Below, one piece after another: positions 33,464 through 44,552 of a stretch of 64,000 bases of DNA. Each line of letters begins with the position of its first letter. The first letter of the stretch is position 1. The notes under the pieces were generated by a model. It ran no database searches, had not been told where the DNA came from, and was given only the letters and a program-made list of their open reading frames with translations. The stretch comes from Flavobacterium sp. MK4S-17. GTDB taxonomy: Bacteria > Bacteroidota > Bacteroidia > Flavobacteriales > Flavobacteriaceae. The DNA is taken from NCBI RefSeq assembly GCF_009848495.1, contig NZ_WWEP01000008.1, forward strand, positions 58,182-122,181. The letters are read 5' to 3'. A program made the translations under genes and the position numbers.

Positions 33464-34346
33464 TCCGGTATTGCTAAAAGAAACTGTTGACGGGCTTAAT
33501 ATTAAGCCTGATGGTGTTTATGTGGATGTAACCTTTGGCGGTGGCGGGCACTCAAGGGAGATAATGAAAAGGCTTGGGGCAAATGGAAAACTTTTTGCTT
33601 TTGACCAGGATGAGGATGCACAGGCTAATAGTATTGATGATAAAAGGTTTGTGCTTGTGCCTGAAAATTTCAGGTTTATAAAAAGATACCTTCGGTTTTA
33701 TGGTGTTAAGGAAGTAGATGGGGTATTGGCTGACCTTGGTGTTTCATCCCATCAATTTGATGTTCCTGAGCGCGGATTTTCAACACGTTTTGACGCGGAA
33801 CTGGATATGCGCATGAGTAAAAAGAATGAGCTTAATGCTTACAGGGTAATAAACGAGTATGAGGAGCAACAGCTAAGGAAAATGTTTTTTGATTATGGTG
33901 AGCTTAAAAATGCATCGGGCCTTGCTGCTGCAATAGTAGCGGCACGAAAGGAAAAGCCTGTTAAAAATACTGAGCAGCTAAAACAGGTGCTTAGCCGTTT
34001 TTTGCCGGCGCATAAAAGCAATAAAATACTGGCGCAGATTTATCAGGCCATACGTATTGAGGTGAACCAGGAAATAGAGGTTTTAAAAGAGTTTTTAATT
34101 CAAACCGAGGAAATACTGAAGCCGGGTGGAAGGCTTAGTGTTATTTCCTATCATTCGCTTGAGGACAGGCTGGTTAAGCGCTTTATGCGTAATGGGATGT
34201 TTGAGGGTGAGCCTGAGCGCGATGTGTATGGCAATTTTGAAGTGCCTTTTAAAAGTATTGAAAAGCTTATTGTGCCAACAGAGGAGGAAATTACTGCTAA
34301 TAACAGGGCAAGGAGTGCTAAACTGAGGGTTGCTGAAAAAATATAA
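33444..34346 (+). CDS. rsmH: 16S rRNA (cytosine-1402-N4)-methyltransferase
   Basis: 300 residues. 'HNPVLLKETVDGL', 'YVDVTFGGGGHSREIM' (SAM motif I), 'GVLADLGVSSHQFD', 'GFSTRFDAELDMRM' and 'LSVISYHSLEDRLVKRFM' are all diagnostic for RsmH (MraW). It methylates N4 of C1402 in the small-subunit rRNA. It starts inside mraZ; the ATG at 33450 is a possible alternative. Second gene of the dcw operon in the usual order. Confidence 0.97.
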   Translation: MKMEYHNPVLLKETVDGLNIKPDGVYVDVTFGGGGHSREIMKRLGANGKLFAFDQDEDAQANSIDDKRFVLVPENFRFIKRYLRFYGVKEVDGVLADLGVSSHQFDVPERGFSTRFDAELDMRMSKKNELNAYRVINEYEEQQLRKMFFDYGELKNASGLAAAIVAARKEKPVKNTEQLKQVLSRFLPAHKSNKILAQIYQAIRIEVNQEIEVLKEFLIQTEEILKPGGRLSVISYHSLEDRLVKRFMRNGMFEGEPERDVYGNFEVPFKSIEKLIVPTEEEITANNRARSAKLRVAEKI

Positions 34347-34348
34347 TT

Positions 34349-34699
34349 ATGGCTAAAGGCGGGGTTTATAGTTTGCTGAAAGCAAAATATCTTATAGACG
34401 AGGGTTCTATGAAGAACTGGCGCTTTATAGTGTTCCTTATCCTGATAGCTATGCTTATGATAGGTAATACCCATAATTATGAGCAAAAAATATTCAGGAT
34501 TAAAGAGTTGGAAAGCGAGGTAAAGGAGCTTAGGTCTGAGTTTGTTGACAGGCGTTCGGAACTTATGGAACTTAAGATGGAATCGACTGTTTCAAGAAAA
34601 ATGGAGGAGAGGGGCATATACCCGTCATCGGTGCCGCCAAAAAAAATAAAGGTAATAAAAGAGGAAGAAAAAAGTACGCTTGAAAAACTATGGCAGTAG
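34349..34699 (+). CDS. ftsL: FtsL-like cell division protein
   Basis: 116 residues, single-span type II membrane protein. A short basic N-terminus is followed by a membrane helix (about 25-41, 'FIVFLILIAMLMIGN') and a periplasmic coiled coil (about 45-80, 'KIFRIKELESEVKELRSEFV'). Sequence similarity to E. coli FtsL is low, as usual, but position between rsmH and ftsI, size and topology make the call. It would join FtsQ at the divisome. It overlaps ftsI by 10 nt. Confidence 0.88.
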   Translation: MAKGGVYSLLKAKYLIDEGSMKNWRFIVFLILIAMLMIGNTHNYEQKIFRIKELESEVKELRSEFVDRRSELMELKMESTVSRKMEERGIYPSSVPPKKIKVIKEEEKSTLEKLWQ

Positions 34700-36669
34700 A
34701 GGATAAAAAAATCTCTTACAGGATATACCTGGTAGCCTTCTCAATTTTTGTGATGGCTATGCTTATTGTTATAAAGCTTACCAATATACAGTGGGTAGAG
34801 GGCGATTACTACAGAAAACTGGCGCATGAACGCACTGTTAAAAATTTTGTTATACCTGCAAACAGGGGTAATGTATATTCGGCTGATGGCAGCCTGCTGG
34901 CTACATCAATCCCAAATTATGATATACGGTTTGATGCACTTGCGCCAAGCCAGGAAAATTTTAATAAATACCTGCAGCCCCTGGCCGATTCGCTTTCGGT
35001 AATGCTTGGTAAGCCATCCGCCAGGTTGTATTCTGACCTTAGAAAGGCGAGGGCAAATAAAAACAGGTATATGCTTATAGTTAAAGGCTTGAGCTATACA
35101 CAGTATTTAAGGATAAAGAGCTTCCCGCTTTTTAAACTTGGCGCATATAAAGGCGGTATTATTACCGAGCAATATACAGTGCGTGAGCATCCTATAGGGA
35201 AAATAGCAAAAAGGACTATCGGTTACGGGGAAAACCGCGAGGTGGGTATTGAAGGGGCTTTTGCCGAATATCTTAATGGTAAGGACGGCCGCCGCTGGAT
35301 GCAGAAAATAGCTAAAAACCAATGGAAGCCCATTAGCGATAATAATGAAATAGAACCCGTTGACGGCTGCGACATTGTTTCGACTATTGATGTTTATATA
35401 CAGGATATAGCCCATCACGCCCTGCTTAAGCAACTTGAATATTATGAAGCTGACCACGGCTGTGTGGTGGTAATGGAAACAAAAACGGGATATGTAAAAG
35501 CAATATCTAACCTGGGCAGGGCGAAAAACGGCTCGTATTATGAAACTATAAATTATGCCGTAGGAGAGTCGCAGGAACCCGGTTCTACTTTTAAGCTGGC
35601 AGGGCTTATTGCACTGCTTGAAGACAAAAAGGTAGATACCAGTGAGGTGTATGATTCTCATGGCGGGGAAATAATTTATTATAACCGTAAAGTGCGCGAT
35701 TCGCGTAAGGGCGGTTATGGTAAAATATCGTTGGCAAGAGGCTTCGAGGTTTCATCAAACACTGTTATGGTGCAGGCGGTATATGAAAATTATAAGGATA
35801 ACCCGGAACAATTCGTAAAGCATTTAAGTGATTTCGGGCTTAATAAAAAGCTTGGTGTTTCCATAAAGGGCGAAGGCACACCAAAAATTCCGCAACCCGG
35901 TGATAAGGAATGGTCTAAAATATCCTTACCGTGGATGGGGTTTGGTTACGGAGTTTCCTTAACTCCATTGCAAACACTGGCATTTTATAACGCCATAGCC
36001 AATAACGGCGAAATGGTAAAACCCATTTTTGTACAGGAAATAAAGGAGTGGAACAGGACGATTAAAAAATTTGACAAGGAAGTACTGAACCCAAAAATAT
36101 GCTCGCAGGAAACTATAGACAAAGTTAAGGCTGTAATGGAAAATGTGGTAAAAAAAGGCACAGGCTCAAAATTGTATTCGCCTAATTTTTCAATGGCCGG
36201 AAAAACAGGGACAGCACAGGTTAACTATGGTGGAGGCAAAGGTGATAATATGTACTATTCATCATCATTTGCAGGTTATTTCCCGGCGGATAACCCGCAA
36301 TATTCATGCATAGTGATAATTCATAAGCCCAGCATAAGCAAAGGATATTACGGTGCAGATGTTTCGGGCCCTGTGTTTAAGAGAATAGCACAGAAGATAT
36401 ACACCGATGTGCCTTCAACTGACAGGATAAAGCTGAACGATAAAATTAAAAAACAGGAGCAATTGTATGCTTCTTACTATGATAAGGCACAAAAGGAATT
36501 TAAAGCTATGCCAAACCTTGTAGGGATGAGCGGCATGGACGCTGTGGCATTATTAGGCAACCTGGGTATAAAAGTTCAGGTTATTGGTGCAGGTAAGGTT
36601 AAAAAACAGTCGCTGGCACCGGGTGGAGAATTAAACAAGGAAGAAACTGTAATACTGGAATTATCGTGA
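34690..36669 (+). CDS. ftsI: Penicillin-binding protein, septal transpeptidase, with PASTA domain
   Basis: 659 residues. One N-terminal membrane helix (about 13-32), a class B dimerisation domain ('IPANRGNVYSADGSLLATS'), then the transpeptidase domain with S299-T-F-K302 ('GSTFKLAG'), the 'VSSNTVM' SxN motif and 'AGKTGTAQ' KTG motif near 504. The C-terminus (about 605-659) is a single PASTA domain ('MPNLVGMSGMDAVALLGNLG'). It cross-links septal peptidoglycan with FtsW. PASTA domains are known from Gram-positive PBP2x and SpoVD, but they are also usual in Bacteroidota FtsI. Confidence 0.95.
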   Translation: MAVEDKKISYRIYLVAFSIFVMAMLIVIKLTNIQWVEGDYYRKLAHERTVKNFVIPANRGNVYSADGSLLATSIPNYDIRFDALAPSQENFNKYLQPLADSLSVMLGKPSARLYSDLRKARANKNRYMLIVKGLSYTQYLRIKSFPLFKLGAYKGGIITEQYTVREHPIGKIAKRTIGYGENREVGIEGAFAEYLNGKDGRRWMQKIAKNQWKPISDNNEIEPVDGCDIVSTIDVYIQDIAHHALLKQLEYYEADHGCVVVMETKTGYVKAISNLGRAKNGSYYETINYAVGESQEPGSTFKLAGLIALLEDKKVDTSEVYDSHGGEIIYYNRKVRDSRKGGYGKISLARGFEVSSNTVMVQAVYENYKDNPEQFVKHLSDFGLNKKLGVSIKGEGTPKIPQPGDKEWSKISLPWMGFGYGVSLTPLQTLAFYNAIANNGEMVKPIFVQEIKEWNRTIKKFDKEVLNPKICSQETIDKVKAVMENVVKKGTGSKLYSPNFSMAGKTGTAQVNYGGGKGDNMYYSSSFAGYFPADNPQYSCIVIIHKPSISKGYYGADVSGPVFKRIAQKIYTDVPSTDRIKLNDKIKKQEQLYASYYDKAQKEFKAMPNLVGMSGMDAVALLGNLGIKVQVIGAGKVKKQSLAPGGELNKEETVILELS

Positions 36670-38129
36670 TGGTTTTAAAAGACATATTATACAGAGCATC
36701 TATAGAGGCTGTAAACGGTCCTACAGATATTGCTGTAAATGCCATACAGTTTGACTCAAGGCAAGTAAAACAGGGCGATGTTTTTGTGGCAGTGAAAGGC
36801 ACGGTTTCCAACGGCCATGATTATATTGAAAAAGCCATAGGGCTGGGTGCGGCCGCTGTGGTTTGCGAGGATATGCCTGCTGACAGGAAGCAGGGCATTA
36901 CATATGTACAGGTTGGCAGTTCATCTTCGGCACTGGCATATATGGCAGCCAATTATTATGATAATCCTTCCCACAATCTTAAACTGGTTGGGGTTACAGG
37001 AACCAATGGAAAAACAACTATAGCTTCACTATTATACCAACTGTTCAAAAATGCAGGGTATAAAACCGGCCTGTTATCTACCGTGAAAATTATGGTGGGA
37101 AATACGGAATATAAAGCTACGCACACCACACCCGATTCGCTTACTATAAACAGTTACCTGAGCGAAATGAACAAGGAAGGTGTAGAATACTGCTTTATGG
37201 AAGTCAGTTCGCATGGCATACACCAAAACCGTACTGAAGGGCTGGAGTTTGCCGGCGGTATTTTTACTAACCTGTCGCACGACCATCTTGACTACCATAA
37301 CACCTTTGCTGAGTACAGGGATGTTAAAAAATCGTTTTTTGACCATTTGCCTAAAACCGCTTTTGCCCTTGTTAATGTTGATGACAAGAACGGACTGGTA
37401 ATGTTACAGAATACCAAGGCAAGGAAACTAACCTATGCACTTAAAACGTATGCTGATTATAAAGCACAGATACTGGAAAACCAGCTTTCAGGTCTGTTAT
37501 TAAAAATAAATGAGCAGGAAGTATGGGTTAAGCTTATAGGCACTTTTAATGCCTATAACCTGCTTGCAATTTATGCTGCCGCAGTTAACCTGGGCCTGGA
37601 GGAGCAGGAAGTACTGAGGCTTATGAGCGAGTTGGAAAGTGTATCGGGCAGGTTCCAGTTTGTAATTTCTGATACGGGCATTACTGCAATAGTGGATTAT
37701 GCCCATACACCCGATGCACTTGAAAATGTTTTAAAAACTATTGAAAATATCAGGACAAGGAATGAACAGCTTATTACAATAGTAGGCTGTGGTGGCGACA
37801 GGGATAAAACCAAAAGGCCGGTTATGGCTCATATAGCTTCTTCTATGAGCGACCAGGCAATATTTACTTCCGATAACCCCAGGAGTGAAGTGCCGGAAGA
37901 TATTATTGAAGATATGGAAAAGGGTGTAGAGCCCCAAAATTACAGGAAAACTGTTGCGGTTGTTGACAGGAAGCAGGCTATAAAAATTGCCTGCCAGCTT
38001 GCAAGACCAAAAGATATAATACTGATAGCGGGAAAAGGCCATGAAACCTATCAGGAAATTAAAGGTGTCCGCCATCATTTTGATGATATGGAAACGGTAA
38101 AGGAAATATTAGCACAATTAAAAAAATAG
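36669..38129 (+). CDS. murE: UDP-MurNAc-L-Ala-D-Glu:meso-diaminopimelate ligase
   Basis: About 486 residues from the ATG at 36669, which overlaps the ftsI TGA; a GTG directly before it is possible but less likely. P-loop 'GVTGTNGKTTIASL', 'EVSSHGIHQNR' and 'NLSHDHLDYH' identify a Mur ligase. 'TSDNPRSE' carries the DNPR signature for meso-diaminopimelate as added amino acid, predicting standard Gram-negative peptidoglycan. Cytosolic. Confidence 0.96.
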   Translation: MVLKDILYRASIEAVNGPTDIAVNAIQFDSRQVKQGDVFVAVKGTVSNGHDYIEKAIGLGAAAVVCEDMPADRKQGITYVQVGSSSSALAYMAANYYDNPSHNLKLVGVTGTNGKTTIASLLYQLFKNAGYKTGLLSTVKIMVGNTEYKATHTTPDSLTINSYLSEMNKEGVEYCFMEVSSHGIHQNRTEGLEFAGGIFTNLSHDHLDYHNTFAEYRDVKKSFFDHLPKTAFALVNVDDKNGLVMLQNTKARKLTYALKTYADYKAQILENQLSGLLLKINEQEVWVKLIGTFNAYNLLAIYAAAVNLGLEEQEVLRLMSELESVSGRFQFVISDTGITAIVDYAHTPDALENVLKTIENIRTRNEQLITIVGCGGDRDKTKRPVMAHIASSMSDQAIFTSDNPRSEVPEDIIEDMEKGVEPQNYRKTVAVVDRKQAIKIACQLARPKDIILIAGKGHETYQEIKGVRHHFDDMETVKEILAQLKK

Positions 38130-38135
38130 AAGCGT

Positions 38136-39362
38136 ATGCTGTATTATTTATTTGAATATTTAGATAAGCACTGGGATGTTCCGGGTACGGGGGTGTTTCA
38201 GTACATTACGTTTCGTTCGGGGCTGGCAGTAATATTGTCGCTTCTTATATCTACCGTTTTCGGTAAAAAAATCATCAATTTCCTGCGCAGGCAGCAAATA
38301 GGAGAAACCGTTAGGGAACTTGGCCTTGAGGGGCAGGCACAAAAAGCGGGAACCCCTACCATGGGAGGACTGATAATAATAGTGGCTACACTTATACCTG
38401 TCCTGCTTTTAGCTAAGCTGGATAATGTATATGTAATGCTGCTGATAGTTACCACCTTGTGGATGGGCAGCATCGGATTTATAGACGATTATATAAAAAT
38501 ATTTAAGAAGGACAAGGAAGGTTTGAAGGGTAAGTTTAAAGTAGTAGGGCAGGTTGGGCTTGGGCTTTTCGTGGGCTATATACTTTATTTTCACCCGGGT
38601 GTTACGGTAAGGACAGATACTTCTAAAATTAATATTTACAGTACTGAGCAAACTATAGTTTCTTCGGCGGTAAAAGAGGAAAAATCAACTGCAACCACAA
38701 TACCTTTTTTTAAGAATAATGAGTTTGATTATGCCGAACTGGTATCCTGGGCAGGCGATGATTATAAAGATTATGCATGGCTGATATTTATCCCCATAGT
38801 GATTTTTATAATTACAGCAGTATCTAACGGTGCCAACCTTACTGACGGTATAGACGGGCTTGCAGCAGGTACATCAGCCATTGCAGTATTAACGCTGGGC
38901 ATTTTCGCCTTTGTTTCGGGTAATATTATATTTTCCAATTACCTCAATATAATGTACATACCCAACTCCGGCGAAATGACTGTTTTCATAACTGCCTTTG
39001 TGGGTGCGCTCATAGGCTTTTTATGGTATAATACTTACCCTGCCACGGTTTTTATGGGAGACACGGGCAGCCTTACCATAGGTGGTATTATTGCGGTGCT
39101 TGCCATTGCTGTAAGAAAAGAGCTTTTAATACCGGTGTTGTGCGGTATTTTCCTTGCGGAAAACCTTTCGGTAGTATTGCAGGTAAGCTATTTTAAATAC
39201 ACCAAGAAAAAATATGGGGAGGGGCGCAGGATATTCCTTATGTCGCCTCTGCACCACCACTACCAGAAGAAGGGTTATCATGAAAGCAAAATTGTTACCC
39301 GTTTTTGGATTGTAGCCATACTGCTTGCCATATTCTCACTTGTATCACTTAAACTAAGGTAA
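38136..39362 (+). CDS. mraY: Phospho-N-acetylmuramoyl-pentapeptide transferase
   Basis: 408 residues, about ten membrane helices. 'GTPTMGGL', 'GFIDDYIK', '[15 protein letters not shown]', 'VFMGDTGSL' and the late '[13 protein letters not shown]' motif are complete. It makes lipid I on undecaprenyl phosphate. It is longer than the usual 360 residues because of an insertion at about 150-215 between helices ('[19 protein letters not shown]' and onward), which I know as a common trait of Bacteroidota MraY. Tightly packed between murE and murD. Confidence 0.96.
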   Translation: MLYYLFEYLDKHWDVPGTGVFQYITFRSGLAVILSLLISTVFGKKIINFLRRQQIGETVRELGLEGQAQKAGTPTMGGLIIIVATLIPVLLLAKLDNVYVMLLIVTTLWMGSIGFIDDYIKIFKKDKEGLKGKFKVVGQVGLGLFVGYILYFHPGVTVRTDTSKINIYSTEQTIVSSAVKEEKSTATTIPFFKNNEFDYAELVSWAGDDYKDYAWLIFIPIVIFIITAVSNGANLTDGIDGLAAGTSAIAVLTLGIFAFVSGNIIFSNYLNIMYIPNSGEMTVFITAFVGALIGFLWYNTYPATVFMGDTGSLTIGGIIAVLAIAVRKELLIPVLCGIFLAENLSVVLQVSYFKYTKKKYGEGRRIFLMSPLHHHYQKKGYHESKIVTRFWIVAILLAIFSLVSLKLR

Positions 39363-39364
39363 GT

Positions 39365-40696
39365 ATGAAACTGGTAGTATTAGGAGGTGGAGAAAGCGGC
39401 GTAGGCACAGCAATACTGGCCAAGAAAAAAGGATATGATGTTTTTGTATCTGATTTTGGTAAGATTAAGGATAATTATAAAGAAGTTCTTGCACTTAATA
39501 AGCTGGAGTGGGAAGAAGAAAAGCATACAGAAGATTTAATACTGAATGCTGATATGGTTATGAAGAGCCCCGGCATACCTGATAAGTCACCCATTGTAAA
39601 ACTGCTGCATAAAAAAGGAGTTCCTGTAATATCGGAAATTGAATTTGCAGCACAGTTCATTAATGTGGATACTATAGGCATAACAGGAAGCAACGGTAAA
39701 ACCACCACTACAATGCTAACCCATTACCTTATAAAACAGGGTGGGCTAAATGTAGGGCTGGCAGGCAACATAGGCAAAAGCTTTGCCTGGCAGGTTGCTG
39801 AAAATAAAAATGAAGGGTATGTGCTGGAACTTAGCAGCTTTCAGTTGGATGGAATAGTTAACTACCGCCCGCACATAGCAGTAATAACAAATATAAGCCC
39901 GGACCACCTGGACAGGTACGACTATAACTATGAACTGTATATAGCGGCCAAATTCAGGATAACGATGAACCAGACCGAAGATGATTTTCTGGTATATGAT
40001 GCAGATGACCCGGTGCTGGTAAAGTGGATTAGCGGACACACCATAAGGGCAAAAACAATTCCTTTTTCTCTTTCGGGGGATAATAAAGAAGGGATATATG
40101 TAAATGGAAATAATATTATAAGCAATATAAATAACGAAGATTTTACCATGCCAATAAACGAATTATCATTAGAAGGTAAGCACAATGTAAAAAATGCAAT
40201 GGCAGCAACAGCAGTTGCACAGCTAATGCGCATAAGGAAGGAAACCATAAGGGAAAGCCTTTCAAATTTTCAGGGTGTTGAACACCGACTTGAAAAAGTG
40301 CTTAAAATACAAAACGTGCAATATATTAATGATAGTAAGGCTACCAACACTAATGCTACGTTTTTTGCGCTGGACAGTATGACTACGCCAACTGTATGGA
40401 TAGTTGGCGGTGTTGACAAGGGTAATGATTATGATGAACTGATGCCTTTGGTAAGGGAAAAAGTAAAGGCTATTGTGTGCCTTGGGGTGGACAACCATAA
40501 AATTATTAACACATTTGGCAATGTGGTAGATGAAATGATTGAAACTACCAGTATGGATGAAGCGGTAAAAATGGCACAAAGGCTGGCTGAAAAAGGAGAT
40601 ACAGTATTGCTTTCGCCGGCATGTGCAAGTTTTGACCTTTTTGAAAATTATGAAGACCGTGGCAGGCAGTTTAAAGCTTCGGTTATGAATTTATAA
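39365..40696 (+). CDS. murD: UDP-MurNAc-L-alanine:D-glutamate ligase
   Basis: 443 residues. N-terminal 'VVLGGGESGVGTAIL' is the MurD-specific UDP-binding start. 'GITGSNGKTTTTML' is the P-loop, 'VLELSSFQLDGI' and 'NISPDHLDRYD' follow, then 'YINDSKATNTNATFFALDSM' and 'LSPACASFDLFENYEDRGRQ' at the C-terminal domain. Cytosolic step of peptidoglycan precursor synthesis. It begins 2 bp after mraY. Confidence 0.97.
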   Translation: MKLVVLGGGESGVGTAILAKKKGYDVFVSDFGKIKDNYKEVLALNKLEWEEEKHTEDLILNADMVMKSPGIPDKSPIVKLLHKKGVPVISEIEFAAQFINVDTIGITGSNGKTTTTMLTHYLIKQGGLNVGLAGNIGKSFAWQVAENKNEGYVLELSSFQLDGIVNYRPHIAVITNISPDHLDRYDYNYELYIAAKFRITMNQTEDDFLVYDADDPVLVKWISGHTIRAKTIPFSLSGDNKEGIYVNGNNIISNINNEDFTMPINELSLEGKHNVKNAMAATAVAQLMRIRKETIRESLSNFQGVEHRLEKVLKIQNVQYINDSKATNTNATFFALDSMTTPTVWIVGGVDKGNDYDELMPLVREKVKAIVCLGVDNHKIINTFGNVVDEMIETTSMDEAVKMAQRLAEKGDTVLLSPACASFDLFENYEDRGRQFKASVMNL

Positions 40697-40762
40697 CAAA
40701 AGCACTTGTCATTATTCTAAGCAATGCAAAGAATATAAATGATAAGTTGAAACAAAATTGAA

Positions 40763-42070
40763 ATGAAAGACTTAATTAATAACTTAAAGGGAGATAAAGG
40801 AATCTGGTCATTTGTAATGTTGCTGGCCCTGATTTCTTTTATGCCGGTTTTCAGTGCAAGTACAAACCTTGTGTATGTTATCGGCAAAGGCTCTACCATT
40901 GGTTATCTGGTTAAGCACCTGGTTCATATATTTATTGGTTTTGCACTCATTTATTTTGTGCATAAAGTGCCCTATCATTATTACAAAGGATTGTCGCAGA
41001 TAGCAATGCCAATTGTAGGCATTTTGCTGATATATACTTTTATGCAGGGCACTGTGATTGATGGTGCTAATGCCAGCCGCTGGATTAAAGTACCTTTTAT
41101 TGGGGTTACATTCCAAACTTCGGCTTTGGCTTTTATAGTACTGATGGTATATGTGGCACGCTACCTTGCCAAAGTGCATGACAAGGAAATTAGTTTTAAA
41201 TCGTCATTCTTTGAGCTTTGGCTGCCTGTATTTATAATACTGGCATTGGTGCTGCCGGCAAACTTTTCAACAGCCGCACTAATGTTTTCTATGGTGTGTA
41301 TGCTTGTTTTTGTGGGCAGATACCCTTTAAAGTACCTTGCGGCAATTGTTGGTATGGGTATAACCATGCTAACACTGTTTGTGCTTTTTGCAAAGGCTTT
41401 TCCTGATGCGCTGCCTAACAGGGTAGATACCTGGATAAGCCGTATTGACAGGTTTATATCTGATGCACCTAATGAAGATGACTACCAGATTGAAAAGGCA
41501 AAAATAGCTATAGCATCAGGACAGGTATATGGGCTTGGGCCTGGCAAAAGCGTACAGAAAAACTTTCTGCCGCAATCATCTTCCGATTTCATTTTTGCCA
41601 TAATAGTGGAAGAGTATGGTATTGTTGGTGGTTTGGCGGTTTTATTCCTGTATCTCATGCTGTTCTTCAGGTTTCTTGTTACGGCACATAAGGCGCAAAC
41701 GCTTTTCGGCAAGTTGCTTATTGTTGGTTTGGGTTTCCCTATAATATTCCAGGCACTTATCAATATGGGCGTGGCGGTAGAATTACTTCCCGTTACCGGG
41801 CAGACATTACCGCTTATAAGCAGCGGGGGAAGTTCAATATGGATGATATGTATTTCAATCGGTATAATAATCAGTGTGACCAGGAAAGAGGAAGAAATAG
41901 CACAGGAAATGGCGGAGAAGGAAGAAAGGGAAGCGGCTTTGCAACGAATGATTGATGAACATATAATAAAAGAGAAACAGCAGGAAGAAGCAGAAGCTAT
42001 GGGGCTGGCTGAAACTGCATATTCAGTTCAGGATAATACAAATCCCATGCGTGCAGTAATGGGTAAATAA
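40763..42070 (+). CDS. ftsW: Septal peptidoglycan glycosyltransferase FtsW (SEDS family)
   Basis: 435 residues with about ten membrane helices. '[14 protein letters not shown]', '[12 protein letters not shown]', '[19 protein letters not shown]' and '[15 protein letters not shown]' are SEDS hallmarks. It polymerises lipid II at the septum together with FtsI. The cytosolic C-terminal tail (about 372-435) is strongly acidic and helical ('[19 protein letters not shown]'), longer than in E. coli. The 66-bp gap after murD is the largest in the cluster; I see no exact promoter box in it. Confidence 0.94.
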   Translation: MKDLINNLKGDKGIWSFVMLLALISFMPVFSASTNLVYVIGKGSTIGYLVKHLVHIFIGFALIYFVHKVPYHYYKGLSQIAMPIVGILLIYTFMQGTVIDGANASRWIKVPFIGVTFQTSALAFIVLMVYVARYLAKVHDKEISFKSSFFELWLPVFIILALVLPANFSTAALMFSMVCMLVFVGRYPLKYLAAIVGMGITMLTLFVLFAKAFPDALPNRVDTWISRIDRFISDAPNEDDYQIEKAKIAIASGQVYGLGPGKSVQKNFLPQSSSDFIFAIIVEEYGIVGGLAVLFLYLMLFFRFLVTAHKAQTLFGKLLIVGLGFPIIFQALINMGVAVELLPVTGQTLPLISSGGSSIWMICISIGIIISVTRKEEEIAQEMAEKEEREAALQRMIDEHIIKEKQQEEAEAMGLAETAYSVQDNTNPMRAVMGK

Positions 42071-42093
42071 TAAAATATATTAATACAATAAAA

Positions 42094-43185
42094 ATGGCAA
42101 ATCCAAAATTCATATTAAGCGGAGGCGGTACGGGAGGGCATATCTACCCAGCTATTGCCATTGCTAATGAATTAAAGCGCCGCTACCCTGAAAGTGAAAT
42201 ACTGTTTGTGGGTGCAAGCGATAAAATGGAGATGCAAAAGGTGCCCCAGGCCGGCTACCAGATAAAAGGGCTGTGGATTGCGGGCATACAGCGTAGGCTA
42301 ACGCTGGATAATGCCATGTTCCCTTTAAAGCTGGTAAACAGTTTATACAGGTCACTAAACATAGTAAGGAAATTTAAGCCCGATGTGGTTATTGGCACAG
42401 GCGGTTTTGCAAGTGGGCCATTATTAAGGGCAGCTTCTATGTTAAATATCCCTACCGTTATACAGGAGCAAAACTCCTTTCCGGGGATAACCAATAAGTG
42501 GCTTTCTAAAAAGGCAGAGAAAATATGTGTGGCCTATGAAGGACTGGAAAAGTTTTTCCCGGCCGGTAAAATAGTGTTTACGGGAAACCCTGTACGCCAG
42601 GATATATTGAATATTGAAGGAAAGCATAAAGAAGCTGTAAGCCACTTTAACCTTAATGCTTCTAAAAAAACGCTTTTAGTGTTAGGGGGCAGCCTGGGTT
42701 CAAGAAGGATAAACCAATTGATAGCCAAAGAGCTTACCTGGCTTAAAGCACAGGGCATACAGGTTATTTGGCAGTGCGGTAAACTGTATTTTGATGAATA
42801 TAGGCATCATCACGGAGATGGTGTACAGGTGCTTTCATTTATTGACAGGATGGATTTGGTATATGCTGCTGCCGATGTTGTAATATCCCGTTCGGGGGCT
42901 TCTTCGGTATCAGAACTTTGCATTGTTGGAAAACCTGTAATTTTTATACCCTCTCCCAATGTTGCTGAAGACCACCAGACGAAAAATGCACAGGCAGTAG
43001 CAGATAAGGGAGGTGCATTGATGCTAAGGGAAACACAACTCGATACTCAGTTTCAGCCTGTATTTACCGATTTACTGGCTAATGAAGAAAAGGGGGAGAA
43101 GCTTTCCGGTAATATAAAAAAGCTGGCTAAGGCCAACGCAACAAATGATATTGTTGACGAAATAGTTAAGTTAATTAAAAAGTAA
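42094..43185 (+). CDS. murG: Lipid II synthase (GlcNAc transferase)
   Basis: 363 residues. '[18 protein letters not shown]' (G loop 1), '[13 protein letters not shown]', '[15 protein letters not shown]', '[12 protein letters not shown]' (G loop) and '[20 protein letters not shown]' are all family markers. It transfers GlcNAc to lipid I on the inner face of the cytoplasmic membrane. Order ftsW-murG-murC is the standard one. Confidence 0.97.
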   Translation: MANPKFILSGGGTGGHIYPAIAIANELKRRYPESEILFVGASDKMEMQKVPQAGYQIKGLWIAGIQRRLTLDNAMFPLKLVNSLYRSLNIVRKFKPDVVIGTGGFASGPLLRAASMLNIPTVIQEQNSFPGITNKWLSKKAEKICVAYEGLEKFFPAGKIVFTGNPVRQDILNIEGKHKEAVSHFNLNASKKTLLVLGGSLGSRRINQLIAKELTWLKAQGIQVIWQCGKLYFDEYRHHHGDGVQVLSFIDRMDLVYAAADVVISRSGASSVSELCIVGKPVIFIPSPNVAEDHQTKNAQAVADKGGALMLRETQLDTQFQPVFTDLLANEEKGEKLSGNIKKLAKANATNDIVDEIVKLIKK

Positions 43186-43199
43186 GACAGGATTGCGAT

Positions 43200-44552
43200 A
43201 TGCAGCTCGATAAAATACATAATGTTTACTTTATAGGCATAGGCGGTATAGGCATGAGTGCCCTTGCACGCTATTTTAAATTGCTGGGCAAAAATGTAGC
43301 CGGGTACGACCGTACACCTACCCAGCTTACCCATGAACTTAAGGAAGAGGGCATACACATACATTTTGATGATAAGGTAGAACTGATTGAACTGCCTTAC
43401 CTGAACAAAGAAAATACACTGGTTGTGGTTACACCTGCCGTACCGAAGCACCACCTGCAATGGAACTATTTTGTACAAAACGGCTTTGAGGTAAAAAAAC
43501 GTGCCGAAGTGCTGGGTATAATTACCCAGGGCACCTATTGCTTTGCAGTGGCGGGTACGCATGGTAAAACAACAACGTCCAGTATTTTAGGGCATATACT
43601 TTATGAGAGTGGGGTAGATGTTACAGCTTTTTTGGGTGGTATAGTAGAAAATTATAATTCTAACATTATAGGAAGCGGAAAAACAGTAACAGTGGTTGAA
43701 GCAGATGAGTTTGACCGTTCCTTTTTGCACCTGCATCCTGATATGGCATGCATAACCTCTATGGATGCAGACCATCTTGATATTTATGGGGATGCCAATG
43801 CTATAGAGGATTCGTTTAAGGAATTTGCTGCCAAAATAGAAAATAAAGACCACCTTTTTGTACCGGTGGGCTTGCCTTTGGATGGTATTACAGTGGGTGT
43901 GGATGAAGAAGCTGTTTTTACAGCCCACAATATAAGAATTGAAAACGGCTGGTATGTGTTTAATATTAAAACACCTGCAGAAGATATAAACAATGTGCAG
44001 TTTGCCTTGCCGGGCAGGCATAACCTTTTTAACGCTTTAATTGCGTTTGCTATGGCAAATACCTATGGTGTTGCAGCGGCCGATATTGTAAAAGCACTTA
44101 AATCATTTAAAGGGGTAAAAAGAAGGTTTTCCTACCAGGTTAAAAAGCAGGGGTTGGTATATATAGATGATTATGCGCACCACCCTACAGAAATTGATGC
44201 TGTTTACAGTGCTGTGAGTGAATTGTACCCCGGGCAAAAGGTACTGGCTGTTTTCCAGCCGCATTTGTTCAGCCGCACAAGGGATTTTGCGGAAGGGTTT
44301 GCAAAAAGCCTTTCAGCTTTTGAAAATATAGTATTACTGGATATATACCCTGCAAGGGAATTGCCTGTTGAAGGTGTTACTTCAAAATGGCTTTTGGACA
44401 TGATGGATAATGAGAACAAAATGCTGCTTGACAAAGCAGATTTGCTCACTTTACTTAAAAAGACAGATGCCTCGGTTATTGTAACTATAGGGGCAGGTGA
44501 TATTGGTGAAATGGTGCCTGAAATAAAGAAGATACTGGATGAAAAAAATTAA
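43200..44552 (+). CDS. murC: UDP-N-acetylmuramate:L-alanine ligase
   Basis: 450 residues. 'VYFIGIGGIGMSALARYF' is the N-terminal nucleotide-sugar-binding start specific to MurC, 'AVAGTHGKTTTSSIL' the P-loop, 'VEADEFDRSFLHL' and 'DADHLDIYGD' the substrate motifs, 'IDDYAHHPTEI' and 'FQPHLFSRTRDF' the C-terminal motifs. Catalyses the first amino-acid addition to UDP-MurNAc. The last 14 nt overlap ftsQ. Confidence 0.97.
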   Translation: MQLDKIHNVYFIGIGGIGMSALARYFKLLGKNVAGYDRTPTQLTHELKEEGIHIHFDDKVELIELPYLNKENTLVVVTPAVPKHHLQWNYFVQNGFEVKKRAEVLGIITQGTYCFAVAGTHGKTTTSSILGHILYESGVDVTAFLGGIVENYNSNIIGSGKTVTVVEADEFDRSFLHLHPDMACITSMDADHLDIYGDANAIEDSFKEFAAKIENKDHLFVPVGLPLDGITVGVDEEAVFTAHNIRIENGWYVFNIKTPAEDINNVQFALPGRHNLFNALIAFAMANTYGVAAADIVKALKSFKGVKRRFSYQVKKQGLVYIDDYAHHPTEIDAVYSAVSELYPGQKVLAVFQPHLFSRTRDFAEGFAKSLSAFENIVLLDIYPARELPVEGVTSKWLLDMMDNENKMLLDKADLLTLLKKTDASVIVTIGAGDIGEMVPEIKKILDEKN